From assembly GCA_949283785.1 (NCBI GenBank), contig CASDTR010000027.1:1-33457 (forward strand): a DNA stretch of 33,457 bases, written 5' to 3'. The stretch comes from an uncultured Oscillospiraceae bacterium (GTDB lineage: Bacteria; Bacillota; Clostridia; Oscillospirales; Acutalibacteraceae). The translations under genes and the position numbers were made by a program. This document shows, piece after piece, positions 23,706-32,358 of this stretch (positions within the stretch are counted from its first letter, which is position 1; every line of letters starts with the position of its first letter). Under the pieces are notes generated by a model, which saw nothing but the letters and a program-made list of their open reading frames with translations, made no database searches and was not told the DNA's origin.

Positions 23706-24254
23706 CTATGTCTCCTTTATCTCTTTGAAATTCTCAAATTTCAGGGATATTTCCATTTCAGGTATCTCGAGGGCTTCAAAGGCCCCCGTCTGCGAATCCT
23801 GTACAAGGCGGAATGAGCCGGAATTTATTTCCCCTTTGTAGACCCACTTATCCCCGTCCTTAGCCACCGTAAAGGACTCCACATCCACCAGCTTATCGAA
23901 AACGGCAAGAGCCGCCTTTCCGAAAAAGCCCTCGGGCAGCTTGTCGAGATGCAATGTATAGGAAAGATTGTTATAGGTGAGAATACACTCGTCTTTCTGC
24001 CAAACTGCGGACAGGCCCTGCAGGCTTTCGGGAGAGGTGAAATTCAGAACACAGCTTCCCAATCCGTGATAGCTGAGATGAGCCGTGATTTCATCCTCCC
24101 CTGCAGTAAGCAAAACGTCCGTTTCAAATCTTTCGGGAGGCTTTGGAGGATAATTCCCGCCCGACGCGCCTTTGCCGCAGCCCGAAAACAAAATCATTCC
24201 CAAAGCCGAGGCAAAGAATGCCAATGTCAATAATACCTTTTTTATACTTCTCAC
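23706..24254 (-). CDS. lipoprotein of unknown function
   Basis: This 182-residue protein has a lipoprotein signal: basic start RSIKK, a hydrophobic stretch and the lipobox FSGC with the modified cysteine at about 26. The mature part is strand-rich (VLLTAGEDEITAHLSYHG ... WVYKGEINSGSFRLVQD) and vaguely like LolA/YdcC-type lipoproteins. In Bacillus, ydcC lies between acpS and alr-ndoAI-ndoA, so the order acpS ... lipoprotein-mazF here fits that. The start is GTG at 24254, with an unclear ribosome binding site inside a hairpin, so the start is uncertain. Confidence 0.75.
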   Translation of the reverse strand: MRSIKKVLLTLAFFASALGMILFSGCGKGASGGNYPPKPPERFETDVLLTAGEDEITAHLSYHGLGSCVLNFTSPESLQGLSAVWQKDECILTYNNLSYTLHLDKLPEGFFGKAALAVFDKLVDVESFTVAKDGDKWVYKGEINSGSFRLVQDSQTGAFEALEIPEMEISLKFENFKEIKET

Positions 24255-24284
24255 CTGCCGCCATGACGGCAGGAAACGCCGTCA
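24254..24284 (-). promoter_or_regulatory. two mutually exclusive hairpins at the nnr-lipoprotein junction
   Basis: CCTGCCG/CGGCAGG (24254-24260 with 24267-24273) would cover the lipoprotein start, while TGACGGC/GCCGTCA (24264-24270 with 24278-24284) covers the nnr stop. They share the same central bases, so only one can form, which could couple translation of the two genes. Confidence 0.4.
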
Positions 24285-25829
24285 TTCAAATTTTGAAAGC
24301 AGCAGCGCCAGTTCCGTCGCCATATCGCTGGGAGTCATGCCGTGTTTTGAATACCTTTTTGCGGCGGCGTCTCCCGCAGCGGAATGGACGTATACGGCGG
24401 TCACGGCGGCGTCAAGAGGGCTCATGCCCTGAGCGACGTGAGAGGCGGTTATTCCCGCAAGGAGATCGCCGCAGCCTCCCTTTGCCATGCCGTCGTTTCC
24501 GGTTCTGTTTATATATATTTTCCCTCTGCCGTCGGTGACAAGGGTGTTCGCGCTTTTGAGAACCACAACGGCGGAATACTCCCGCGCGAAGTTTTCGGCG
24601 TATTCATATCTGTGTGCCGATACATCCTTTACGGTGGTTTTCAGCAGCCTTGCCATCTCGCCGGGATGAGGCGTCAAAATTACGGGCGCTGCCGCCTCTT
24701 TCAATACATTTATATTATCTGAGACGGCATTTATACCATCGGCATCAATAATTACGGGACAGGAGGAGCTTTTGATAATCTCATAAACAAGGGCGTCGGA
24801 CTCGGGACTTCTGCCGAGTCCGCAGCCTATAAGTATCGCGGAAGTCTTTTTCATATTCTCCCGTAAGGCATCTAAATCTTCTATGCTCACACGTTTCCTC
24901 TTTTCGTCTCCCAAGGGCAGGAGCAGCGGCTCCGTAAGGTGGGGGGCTATGGCGTTATAGGCCCCCGAGGGGAAAGCGGCGGTGACGAGTCCCGCCCCCG
25001 CTCTAACGGCTCCCGTAACCGAAAGCACTGCGGCTCCCGGCATATTCCTGCTGCCGCAGATACACAGCACATGGCCGAAATCGTTTTTATGAGCGAGGGT
25101 ATTGCGCCTTAAAAAACTTGACGCTATTTCGTCCTCGCCCTCACACAGGAGCTTCGGTTCCACACAGTCCATGCTCTCCTGAGATATACCGATTTTCACA
25201 ACGGTCACTCTGCCGCAGTACTCCGCCGCAGGTTTCAGCACATGGGCGGGCTTAAGGCAGGTTATGGCTATGGTCTCGTCGGCTCTGACACAGACCCCCG
25301 CCACATCCCCCGTATCGGTCTCCGCTCCGCTGGGAATATCCACCGATACCTTGTATCCCATGCTTTCGGAAACGGCGCCGAACACCTCGGACAAAACGGG
25401 GTTCGCCTCGCCGTAAAAGCCTATTCCGAAAATGCAGTCCACAACGGCGTCGGCATCGGAAATGGCTTTCAAAGCCTCAGGTTTATCAAAACCGTATTTA
25501 AGGGTTTTTATATTAAATGTATCGAGCCTGCCGAACATGGTAACCGCGTCCCCCGCAGCAGGCATACCCGCCGCTAAAACCACCGTCACCTTTGCCCCGC
25601 TCTGATGAAGCTTCCTCGCTATTACAAATCCGTCGCCGCCGTTTTTGCCCTTTCCGCAAACAACGCACACCTTCCTGCCTTCGACCGCTCCGTATTTTTC
25701 CTTTATCCTGTCTCCTATGGTCTTGGCGCAGGCCGAGCCTGCATTCTCCATCAGGCGCAGAAAATCTATGCCGTTCTTCGCCTCATACTCCTCGACCTTT
25801 CTTATCTCATCAGCAGTAAGTATTATCAT
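24282..25829 (-). CDS. nnr: bifunctional NAD(P)H-hydrate epimerase/dehydratase
   Basis: This enzyme repairs hydrated NADH/NADPH. The N-terminal YjeF domain epimerises R- to S-NAD(P)HX, with GKGKNGGDG at about 59-67. The C-terminal ribokinase-like domain dehydrates the S form using ADP, with GCGLGRSPESD, ILTPHPGEMARL and GNDGMAKGGCGD at about 444-455. The full length of 515 residues keeps both halves. AAGGAG lies seven bases before the ATG, and the gene overlaps acpS by ATGA, a very common pairing. Confidence 0.95.
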   Translation of the reverse strand: MIILTADEIRKVEEYEAKNGIDFLRLMENAGSACAKTIGDRIKEKYGAVEGRKVCVVCGKGKNGGDGFVIARKLHQSGAKVTVVLAAGMPAAGDAVTMFGRLDTFNIKTLKYGFDKPEALKAISDADAVVDCIFGIGFYGEANPVLSEVFGAVSESMGYKVSVDIPSGAETDTGDVAGVCVRADETIAITCLKPAHVLKPAAEYCGRVTVVKIGISQESMDCVEPKLLCEGEDEIASSFLRRNTLAHKNDFGHVLCICGSRNMPGAAVLSVTGAVRAGAGLVTAAFPSGAYNAIAPHLTEPLLLPLGDEKRKRVSIEDLDALRENMKKTSAILIGCGLGRSPESDALVYEIIKSSSCPVIIDADGINAVSDNINVLKEAAAPVILTPHPGEMARLLKTTVKDVSAHRYEYAENFAREYSAVVVLKSANTLVTDGRGKIYINRTGNDGMAKGGCGDLLAGITASHVAQGMSPLDAAVTAVYVHSAAGDAAAKRYSKHGMTPSDMATELALLLSKFE

Positions 25830-26209
25830 TTTTCTTCTCCTTCCGTGCTTTCCTTAAAAGCTATGACCACAGCAGCCGCCGCGGTATCGGTATGGGTAAG
25901 GCTCACGTCAAAGCTAAGGCCGCTTTCCCTGACAATTTCGGCCGCCTTTCCCGAAAATCTCAGCAAAGGCTTTCCCTCTTCGTCATGGACGACGTAAACC
26001 TCGCAGGGCGAAAATCCCCTGAAGCCGCTGCCCACAGCCTTCGCAAAGGCCTCCTTTGCTGCAAAAAATGCGGCAAGACTCTCGGCGGCGTTTTTCTTTT
26101 TAAAGGCGTATTCACGCTCCTGAGGCGAGAAAACCCTATTAAGAAAGCTTCCATTTTCGGCTGATTTTTTTATTCTCTCTATCTCCGCAATGTCGATGCC
26201 TACTCTCAC
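25826..26209 (-). CDS. acpS: holo-[acyl-carrier-protein] synthase
   Basis: AcpS transfers 4'-phosphopantetheine from CoA to acyl carrier protein. The 127-residue sequence has the metal-binding aspartate in VGIDIAEIERI and the catalytic AAFFAAKEAFAKA, with the VSLTHTDTAAAAVVIA C-terminus. The start codon is GTG with AAGGA nine bases upstream. It heads an operon with nnr and the lipoprotein gene. Confidence 0.95.
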   Translation of the reverse strand: MRVGIDIAEIERIKKSAENGSFLNRVFSPQEREYAFKKKNAAESLAAFFAAKEAFAKAVGSGFRGFSPCEVYVVHDEEGKPLLRFSGKAAEIVRESGLSFDVSLTHTDTAAAAVVIAFKESTEGEEK

Positions 26210-26273
26210 CTGACCGCATCCTTTCTCTTCATTTTTATTGGGATGATAATACGGTTTTTAATTTTACGCAATA

Positions 26274-26302
26274 ATTATATCACAGGGAAAATCCCCTGAA
26301 AA
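26274..26302 (-). promoter_or_regulatory. promoter of the acpS-nnr operon
   Basis: On the minus strand TTTTCA (26297-26302) and TATAAT (26274-26279) are 17 bases apart, with an extended TGA before the -10. Its -35 lies four bases from the -35 of the divergent pheS promoter. Confidence 0.65.
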
Positions 26303-26306
26303 GGTA

Positions 26307-26335
26307 TTGCAAAAGCCGTTTTTTCATGTTATATT
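26307..26335 (+). promoter_or_regulatory. promoter of the pheST T-box transcript
   Basis: TTGCAA (26307-26312) and TATATT (26330-26335) are spaced by 17 bases, placing the RNA start just before the T-box leader. It is back to back with the acpS promoter. Confidence 0.7.
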
Positions 26336-26337
26336 TG

Positions 26338-26593
26338 TAAAAGATAACGCTGTGACGAAGAAAAGTAGTTTCATTTGCGCCGCCAGAGAGAGGTTCCCGC
26401 GGCTGAAAGGAATCTCAGGATTGCAGATGAATACGAAGTTCCCTTCCGAGCGGTGCCGCTCAAGCTCAGGTTGTAGGCGGCAACGGGTTTGTCTCCGTTA
26501 AAGGACGCAGAGTGTTTGCTCTTACAAGGCAAAAATCAGGGTGGTACCACGGAGGATATTCCTTCGTCCCTTATTCGGGACGAAGGTTTTTTT
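26338..26593 (+). promoter_or_regulatory. T-box riboswitch leader of pheST
   Basis: The signature AGGGTGGTACCACGG is at 26538-26552. It is followed by a strong terminator, a 10-bp stem (26561-26570 with 26577-26586) and seven Ts. AGGG of the T-box can pair with CCCT in the left terminator arm (26568-26571) to form the antiterminator. Uncharged phenylalanyl-tRNA would stabilise readthrough. The specifier should be UUC; TTC at 26439-26441 or 26444-26446 is in the right region, but the stem I fold must be modelled to decide. Confidence 0.92.
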
Positions 26594-26644
26594 ATTTTTC
26601 CGTCCCACACAAAATATTCATCCAAGAGGAAAGGAAGTTTTAAG

Positions 26645-27664
26645 ATGAAATCACAGCTTGAGGCCATTCGCGCCGCAGCTACCGAAGAAATCGCCAAGGT
26701 TTCTTCAAAAACCGACCTAGACGCCCTTAAAGTAAAATTCCTCGGAAAGAAGGGCGAGCTTACGGCAATTCTTAAACAGATGGGTAAGCTTTCACCCGAG
26801 GAGCGTCCCGTAATGGGCCAGCTTGCCAACGAGGTTAGAAGCTTTATCGAAGCGAAAATAGAGGAGCGTTCGGCGGAAATCAAAGTCCTCGAGACGGCTC
26901 AGAAGCTCAAGGACGAGACTATCGACGTCACAATGCCCGGAAAGGTGAAGCCTCTCGGCCACAAGCATCCCCTTTCAATCGTCCTCGACGAGGTCAAGGA
27001 AATATTCATGGGCATGGGCTTTAACATCGCCACAGGCCCCGAGGTTGAATGGGATTACTACAACTTTGAGGCCCTCAACATCCCCAAGGGACACCCCGCA
27101 AGAGACACTCAGGACACTTTCTACATCACTGAGAACATGCTCCTTCGCACCCAGACCTCTCCCGTTCAGATAAGGGTTATGGAGAATAATCAGCCTCCTA
27201 TCCGCGTTATCGCCCCCGGCAGAGTTTACCGCTCAGACGCCGTTGACGCCACCCACTCCCCCCTGTTCCATCAGATCGAGGGACTTGTCGTTGACAAGGG
27301 CATCACCATGGGCGACCTCAAAGGCAACCTTGAGGCCTTCGCAAAGAGGCTTTACGGCAACGACACAAAAATCCGCCTGCGTCCCCACCACTTCCCCTTC
27401 ACAGAACCTTCCTGCGAAATCGACGTAAGCTGCTTCCGCTGCGGCGGCAAGGGCTGCCCCATGTGCAAGGGCGAAGGCTGGATTGAAATTCTCGGCGGCG
27501 GAATGGTACATCCCAAGGTACTTAAAAACGGCGGCGTCGATCCCGAAATTTACAGCGGCTACGCCTTCGGCGTAGGTCTTGAAAGACTCGTAATGTTCCG
27601 CTTCAACATTGACGACATGCGTCTGCTCTACGAGAACGATATGAGATTTCTCGGTCAGTTTTAA
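26645..27664 (+). CDS. pheS: phenylalanyl-tRNA synthetase alpha subunit
   Basis: PheS is the catalytic subunit of the alpha2-beta2 synthetase that charges tRNA-Phe. The 339 residues include an N-terminal coiled coil, class II motif 2 around [22 protein letters not shown], a [14 protein letters not shown] cysteine cluster common in Firmicutes PheS, the GGMVHPKVL segment, and motif 3 [13 protein letters not shown]. The ATG at 26645 follows AAGGAAG; the upstream open frame runs through the T-box and is not coding. pheT follows after 12 bases. Confidence 0.97.
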   Translation: MKSQLEAIRAAATEEIAKVSSKTDLDALKVKFLGKKGELTAILKQMGKLSPEERPVMGQLANEVRSFIEAKIEERSAEIKVLETAQKLKDETIDVTMPGKVKPLGHKHPLSIVLDEVKEIFMGMGFNIATGPEVEWDYYNFEALNIPKGHPARDTQDTFYITENMLLRTQTSPVQIRVMENNQPPIRVIAPGRVYRSDAVDATHSPLFHQIEGLVVDKGITMGDLKGNLEAFAKRLYGNDTKIRLRPHHFPFTEPSCEIDVSCFRCGGKGCPMCKGEGWIEILGGGMVHPKVLKNGGVDPEIYSGYAFGVGLERLVMFRFNIDDMRLLYENDMRFLGQF

Positions 27665-27676
27665 GGAGGTAGCAAT

Positions 27677-30058
27677 ATGAATTTATCCAAAAGATGGCTT
27701 CTCGACTACGTTGACCTCGATGTAACCGATAAGGAATTCAGCGACGCCATGACCATTTCAGGCTCTAAAGTAGAGAGCTACGAACACGAGGGCGCCGACC
27801 TTACAAATATAGTTGTGGGAAAAATCCTTTCCCTCACCCGTCACCCCGACTCGGACCACCTGTGGGTCTGCTCCGTTGACGTGGGAGCCGACGCTCCCCT
27901 TCAGATAGTCACAGGCGCTCAGAATCTCAAGGAAGGCGACTGTGTGCCCACGGCTCTCGATAACTCCACGGTCCACGGCGGAAAAGAAATAAAAAGCGGC
28001 AAGCTCAGAGGCGTTGAAAGCTGCGGCATGCTCTGCTCTCTCGGCGAGCTGGGCCTCACTCTTCACGATTTCCCCTATGCCATTGAGGACGGCATCTTCG
28101 TTTTGGGCGACGACTGCGACAGAACTCCCGGCGCGGACATCCACGAGGCTATCGGCCTTGACGACACCGTCACGGAATTTGAAATCACCTCAAACCGCGC
28201 CGACTGCCTTTCGGTTATCGGCCTTGCCCGTGAAGCGGCGGCAACCTTCGGCAAGACTCTGAACGTTAAAACTCCCGAGGTAAAGCCGGGACACGGCGAC
28301 GTTAAGGATATTCTTTCAGTTGAAATCAAAGACAGCGAAAAATGCTACCGCTATGTGGGCGCAGTGGTAGAGAATGTCCGCATTAAGCCCTCCCCTCGCT
28401 GGATGAGAGAGAGACTTCGCGCCAGCGGCGTGCGTCCTATAAATAACATCGTCGATATCACAAACTACGTCATGCTCGAGTACGGCCAGCCCATGCACGC
28501 TTTCGACCTGCGTTATCTCAAGGGCAACAGCGTAATCGTGCGCTGCGCCGAAGAGGGCGAAAAAATCACGACCCTTGACGGTCAGGATCGTGAGCTTCAA
28601 AGCGATATGCTCGTAATCGCCGACAAGGAAGGCCCTGTTGCAGTTGCAGGCGTTATGGGCGGCGAATACAGTGGAATCATGGACGATACGACTACTATCG
28701 TCTTTGAGTCGGCAATGTTCAACGGCTTCAGCGTTCGCTCAACGGCAAAGCGTCTGGGCATGAGAACGGAGGCCTCCTCACGTTATGAGAAAGAGCTCAA
28801 CCCCGAAAGCTGCCTCATCTGCCTCAACAGAGCTCTTGAGCTTGTGCAGCTTCTCGACGCGGGCGACGTTGTAAACGGCGTTGTGGACTGCTTCCCCAAG
28901 TCAAAGGACCTTGTAACTCTCCCCTTCGACTGGCAGTGGGTAAATAATTTCATCGGCATCGACGTTTCCGCCCACGAGCAGAAAAAGATTCTCGAAAGCA
29001 TCGGCTTCACAGTCGAAAACGATACGATCACGGCTCCCTGGTACAGAAACGACATTGAGCACCTTGCCGATATTTCCGAGGAAATCGCAAGATTCTACGG
29101 TTACGGCAATATCCCCAACAGAGAGCTCAGCGGCGAAGCAAACGGAAGGCTCACTCCCGTTCAGCAGCTCCAGCGCCTTGTAAACGAGACGATGCTCGCC
29201 TTAGGTGTTACGGAAATCGCCACCTTCTCCTTTGTAAGCCCCAAGGTTTACGATAAAATCTGCCTCCCCGCAGACAGCGCTCTTCGTAAGTGCGTTGTAA
29301 TCTCCAATCCTCTCGGTGAGGATACAAGCGTAATGCGTACAACAGCCATTCCCAGCGTTCTCGATGTTCTCGCAAGAAACTACAAAAACCGCAATCCCGA
29401 GGCATGGGTATTTGAGCCCGCCACAATCTACATCCCCCAGGGAGAAGATACCCTTCCCATAGAGGCTCAGCGAATCACCGCAGGTCTCTACGGCGCAGGC
29501 GCCGATTTCTTCACCCTCAAAGGAATTGTTGAAGAGCTGTTCAAAAAGTGCGGCGTAAAGGGATATGACGTTGCGGCAGTCAAGGACGACCCCACCTTCC
29601 ACCCCGGACGTACCGCCGAGTTTACGGTAAACGGCGAGAGAATCGCCATTCTGGGCGAAATTCATCCTCAGGTTGCCGAAAACTACGGAATCGGCGCAAA
29701 GACATACGTTGCCGATATCGACTTCGACAAGATTTTTGAAGTCCGCGACGCAGTGGTTCAGTACAAGCCCCTGCCCAAATTCCCCGCAATCACCCGTGAC
29801 CTTTCCTTCGTATGCGATAAGGACATCCCCGTCCTGACCCTCGAAAAGGTAATCGGCGAAGCGGTGGGCGAAAACCTCGAAAACATCGCGCTCTTCGACG
29901 TTTACGAGGGCGAACAAATAGAAAAGGGCAAAAAGAGCGTGGCTTTCAGCGTGCGTATGCGTTCTTCCGAAAAGACCCTCACCGACGAAGAAGCCGACGC
30001 GGCAATGAAGCGTGCGGTCAATGCTCTGGGAGAACTGGGCATTTCCCTGCGTTCATAA
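27677..30058 (+). CDS. pheT: phenylalanyl-tRNA synthetase beta subunit
   Basis: PheT is the large subunit that binds and edits tRNA-Phe. Its 793 residues show the N-terminal tRNA-binding EMAP-like domain (IVVGKILSLTRHPDSDHLWVC), the B3/B4 editing region, the B5 domain, a catalytic-like core with RNDIEHLADISEEIARFYGY, and the C-terminal ferredoxin-fold anticodon-binding domain (PAITRDLSFVCD ... DVYEGEQIEKGKKS). AAGGAGG lies before the ATG. It is co-transcribed with pheS under the T-box. Confidence 0.97.
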   Translation: MNLSKRWLLDYVDLDVTDKEFSDAMTISGSKVESYEHEGADLTNIVVGKILSLTRHPDSDHLWVCSVDVGADAPLQIVTGAQNLKEGDCVPTALDNSTVHGGKEIKSGKLRGVESCGMLCSLGELGLTLHDFPYAIEDGIFVLGDDCDRTPGADIHEAIGLDDTVTEFEITSNRADCLSVIGLAREAAATFGKTLNVKTPEVKPGHGDVKDILSVEIKDSEKCYRYVGAVVENVRIKPSPRWMRERLRASGVRPINNIVDITNYVMLEYGQPMHAFDLRYLKGNSVIVRCAEEGEKITTLDGQDRELQSDMLVIADKEGPVAVAGVMGGEYSGIMDDTTTIVFESAMFNGFSVRSTAKRLGMRTEASSRYEKELNPESCLICLNRALELVQLLDAGDVVNGVVDCFPKSKDLVTLPFDWQWVNNFIGIDVSAHEQKKILESIGFTVENDTITAPWYRNDIEHLADISEEIARFYGYGNIPNRELSGEANGRLTPVQQLQRLVNETMLALGVTEIATFSFVSPKVYDKICLPADSALRKCVVISNPLGEDTSVMRTTAIPSVLDVLARNYKNRNPEAWVFEPATIYIPQGEDTLPIEAQRITAGLYGAGADFFTLKGIVEELFKKCGVKGYDVAAVKDDPTFHPGRTAEFTVNGERIAILGEIHPQVAENYGIGAKTYVADIDFDKIFEVRDAVVQYKPLPKFPAITRDLSFVCDKDIPVLTLEKVIGEAVGENLENIALFDVYEGEQIEKGKKSVAFSVRMRSSEKTLTDEEADAAMKRAVNALGELGISLRS

Positions 30059-30088
30059 TTCAATAACAAAAATTATGCTTATAATCTA

Positions 30089-30117
30089 TTGTTTTTATCA
30101 AAGAATAGGTATATAAT
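30089..30117 (+). promoter_or_regulatory. putative promoter of ireB
   Basis: TTGTTT (30089-30094) and a perfect TATAAT (30112-30117) are 17 bases apart, 34 bases before the ireB start, between pheT and ireB. Confidence 0.55.
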
Positions 30118-30150
30118 GACATCGAGTTTTGAAACGGAGGTGGAGTCTTA

Positions 30151-30402
30151 ATGACAGATAAGACGATTCAGTTTTCAATTAAGGATGAACATGAGGAGGA
30201 AATGAAAAAAACTCTTCAGTGCGTATATGACGCCCTTAAAGAAAAGGGCTACAATCCCATAAGCCAGATTGTAGGCTACATTTTGTCCGAGGACCCCACA
30301 TACATCACCACACACAACAACGCGAGAAATCTTGTAAGAAAGCTGGACAGAGACGAGCTCCTCCAGGCGCTTCTCAAAAATTATCTCGGCCTCGCAAAAT
30401 AA
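30151..30402 (+). CDS. ireB: IreB-family regulatory protein (UPF0297)
   Basis: This 83-residue member of the YrzL/UPF0297 family has the core [38 protein letters not shown] conserved nearly throughout. In Enterococcus the homologue IreB is a substrate of the Ser/Thr kinase IreK and affects cephalosporin resistance. In most Firmicutes it sits between alaS and ruvX; here it stands alone after pheT with its own promoter and terminator. ACGGAGGTG lies before the ATG. Confidence 0.93.
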   Translation: MTDKTIQFSIKDEHEEEMKKTLQCVYDALKEKGYNPISQIVGYILSEDPTYITTHNNARNLVRKLDRDELLQALLKNYLGLAK

Positions 30403-30417
30403 CTGCATAAAGCGCAG

Positions 30418-30448
30418 CAGCTCCGGTGTTAAACCGGAGCTGTTTTTT
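30418..30448 (+). terminator. ireB terminator
   Basis: A 10-bp GC-rich stem CAGCTCCGGT/ACCGGAGCTG with a 5-base loop is followed by six Ts, 16 bases after the ireB stop. Confidence 0.92.
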
Positions 30449-30471
30449 GTGACAGTTTATAGTCTGTCACA
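30448..30471. repeat. inverted repeat TGTGACAG...CTGTCACA
   Basis: 8-bp arms are separated by eight bases, immediately after the ireB terminator. The half-sites match those of the longer palindrome at 30593-30619, suggesting two sites for the same dimeric protein. Confidence 0.5.
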
Positions 30472-30555
30472 TATTGCAGCGCTAAACAGTATATCAGCAG
30501 TATAATACACATTGCGTATGAACTGTGATTTTTTAAATATAATTTTATAAATATA

Positions 30556-30588
30556 AAAGCGAAGCCAAGCTCCTTCGCTTTAATTTTT
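30556..30588. terminator. second terminator-like hairpin after ireB
   Basis: AAAGCGAAG/CTTCGCTTT (30556-30564 with 30573-30581) is followed by AATTTTT on the plus strand and by T-rich sequence on the minus strand. It may back up the ireB terminator or insulate the next gene. Confidence 0.6.
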
Positions 30589-30592
30589 CCCT

Positions 30593-30619
30593 GTATATGT
30601 GACAAATTGTCACATATAC
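30593..30619. repeat. 27-bp perfect palindrome (13-bp arms)
   Basis: GTATATGTGACAA, a central A, then the exact complement. It lies about 60-90 bases before the membrane protein gene at 30681. TGTGA...TCACA resembles CRP/FNR-type sites, but the inner spacing is seven, not six, and the regulator is unknown. Confidence 0.6.
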
Positions 30620-30680
30620 GCATTTTTCATCGTTTTTATTTAAGAAGAAAGCAATACTGACGAATGATGAGGTAAACATT

Positions 30681-31328
30681 ATGAAACATAATTCCGACAA
30701 GAAAAGCGATAAAAACGGAAATGAAAATTTATGCATCAGCAAAGAGGGGTCCGAAAATCCAAAACCTCCTTTCTATCAGCAGAACCCGTTTATACTTTTA
30801 GCCCTTTTCTTTTTTGCCCCCGTCGGCATTTTCCTTTTATACCGATTCGGAAAATGGAATAAATTTTTAAAGGCTGCCGCAGCCATTTTTTCTCTCGTAT
30901 GGTTCCTGTTTGTGGTTTTTGCGGAATATCCCCCTGCCGCCTCCGAAACCCTATCTCCCGATACCGATTCTCAGTATATCGAAAGCCAAACCGAGAAAGA
31001 TGCTCAGGAGTATTCCCTGTCAGAAAGTTACACATCATTTGAAGAGGAAACCGAAAAGGTTACTTCCGAAGCGGCATATAGCAACGAAACCTCTGGGCCG
31101 ACGGCATCGAAAGCCGAAAACAGCTCCGAAGCTCTGCCGTCCTCTGAAAAATCCACCTTGCTCCAGACCCTGCCCTCATCCATAGGCAACGAATATGTCC
31201 TCAACACCAACACAAAGGTCTATCACTGTCCCGGCTGCCGTTACACCAAAACCATTAAAGCAGAAAATTATTTGCTGTCTTCCACGGTGCCCTCAGGTTA
31301 CAGGCCCTGCAAGGTATGTAATCCTTAA
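30681..31328 (+). CDS. membrane protein with C-terminal Ada-like zinc-binding motif
   Basis: This 215-residue protein has a polar N-terminus, two hydrophobic segments (about 36-55 and 62-82), a long Ser/Glu/Thr-rich linker (about 85-165) and a compact C-terminal module of about 45 residues. The module YVLNTNTKVYHCPGCRYTKTI ... GYRPCKVCNP has the Y-H-x2-x-C ... C-x2-C pattern of the small zinc domain seen in Ada-like and thermonuclease-tail proteins. The module should face outside if both helices span the membrane. AGGT lies seven bases before the ATG. Function unknown. Confidence 0.72.
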   Translation: MKHNSDKKSDKNGNENLCISKEGSENPKPPFYQQNPFILLALFFFAPVGIFLLYRFGKWNKFLKAAAAIFSLVWFLFVVFAEYPPAASETLSPDTDSQYIESQTEKDAQEYSLSESYTSFEEETEKVTSEAAYSNETSGPTASKAENSSEALPSSEKSTLLQTLPSSIGNEYVLNTNTKVYHCPGCRYTKTIKAENYLLSSTVPSGYRPCKVCNP

Positions 31329-31345
31329 ACTCTTTTCGACAAGAC

Positions 31346-31374
31346 TTGACAATATCATGCTAAGGATATAATAT
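31346..31374 (+). promoter_or_regulatory. promoter of the first NEAT-like gene
   Basis: A perfect TTGACA (31346-31351) is followed by TATAAT at 31367-31372 (15-base spacer) or the overlapping TAATAT at 31369-31374 (17 bases). The block TTGACA-N12-GGATATAA recurs before the paralogue at 32359. Confidence 0.65.
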
Positions 31375-31433
31375 TATCTCGCGAAAACGAATAAGCTATC
31401 ATGTTCGCAAAAATAATATGAGAGGGTTTTTTT

Positions 31434-32258
31434 ATGAAAAAATTTCTGATATCCCTTGCGTTGGCAGTCGTACTGGTTTTATCGTCCGCAACATGCGCTT
31501 TTGCCGCCGTCCCTTCTAAAGACGGCATCTATCAGGTGCCCATTCAGATACGCAGCGCCGACAGCGATTCTCAGGCGGAACAAGGCGACTATTTTTACAA
31601 TGCTGCCCTTTTGGAAATAAACGGATCTGAGAAATATCTCACTATGGCATCCATTTCCTCAATAGCCGGATTTACTCTCTATTATTACACGGACGGCTCC
31701 GTAACGGGTTCTACTCAGACAGCCGAGAAAGTTAGAAATATAGAAATAGGCAGCCGCACTTATCCTTCCGGATACAGAATTCCTCTCAAGGGAAGCGGTC
31801 AACTTGTCGGCATAGTATTTGAAATTCCATTTACCAGCGTCAGTGTTTCTGCGAGAATATTCATTGATTATGATAACTGCAAGTATATTTCCGACATAGA
31901 GACCTCCGCTCCTTCCACATCCGCTTCATCCTCAATCGAGCCGACTGCTTCTTCAGGCAATACATATACATATTCTTATCCGTATGCGCTCAAGCAGCCC
32001 ACGTCTTCAACCGGCAGCGGCTCAGCCGGCATGGATTACGGCAACACCGACGACTCCTCTCTTTCCGATGAAACGTCATCTGAAAAAACGAACAGCAAAA
32101 ATGATAATGATAAAAAGGAAGTCACCACTTCCGCAAGCCGCTCGGAAAGTGACAACGGAAATACAGGCGTTATAATCGGCGGAATCGTACTGGGAGTCAT
32201 TATCCTCGGACTGGCAGCGTGGGCGATAATAGTCAAAACCAAAGAGGGAAAAAGATAA
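31434..32258 (+). CDS. secreted, membrane-anchored NEAT-like domain protein 1
   Basis: This 274-residue surface protein has a signal peptide at about 1-25 (ending CAFAA), one NEAT-like beta domain at about 28-155 (DGIYQVPIQIR ... ALLEINGSEKYLTM ... FTLYYYTDGS ... ARIFIDY), a Ser/Thr-rich linker, a C-terminal membrane helix at about 247-267 and a short basic tail. NEAT domains bind haem or haemoproteins in Gram-positive iron uptake. The usual Y-x3-Y haem pair on the last strand is not evident here, so haem binding is unproven. There is no LPxTG sortase motif. It is a tandem paralogue of the next gene. Confidence 0.72.
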   Translation: MKKFLISLALAVVLVLSSATCAFAAVPSKDGIYQVPIQIRSADSDSQAEQGDYFYNAALLEINGSEKYLTMASISSIAGFTLYYYTDGSVTGSTQTAEKVRNIEIGSRTYPSGYRIPLKGSGQLVGIVFEIPFTSVSVSARIFIDYDNCKYISDIETSAPSTSASSSIEPTASSGNTYTYSYPYALKQPTSSTGSGSAGMDYGNTDDSSLSDETSSEKTNSKNDNDKKEVTTSASRSESDNGNTGVIIGGIVLGVIILGLAAWAIIVKTKEGKR

Positions 32259-32290
32259 AATCAGCTCAAATTTAAAATGAATCTTTTTTC

Positions 32291-32320
32291 AGCAGCCGCT
32301 TTTTATTGCGGCTGCTTTTT
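32291..32320 (+). terminator. terminator of the first NEAT-like gene
   Basis: AGCAGCCGC/GCGGCTGCT (32291-32299 with 32308-32316) is followed by a run of Ts, about 30 bases beyond the stop. Confidence 0.88.
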
Positions 32321-32358
32321 CTGTGCCTGAAGAATTTTTGAAAATTAATACTCTCCTA

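Noticed and set aside
26489-26644. upstream extension of the pheS reading frame
   Set aside because: It runs through the T-box and its terminator; the ribosome binding site and family alignment place the start at 26645.
30429-30742. short minus-strand frames opposite the ireB downstream region
   Set aside because: They cover terminators and palindromes, lack ribosome binding sites and show no domain.
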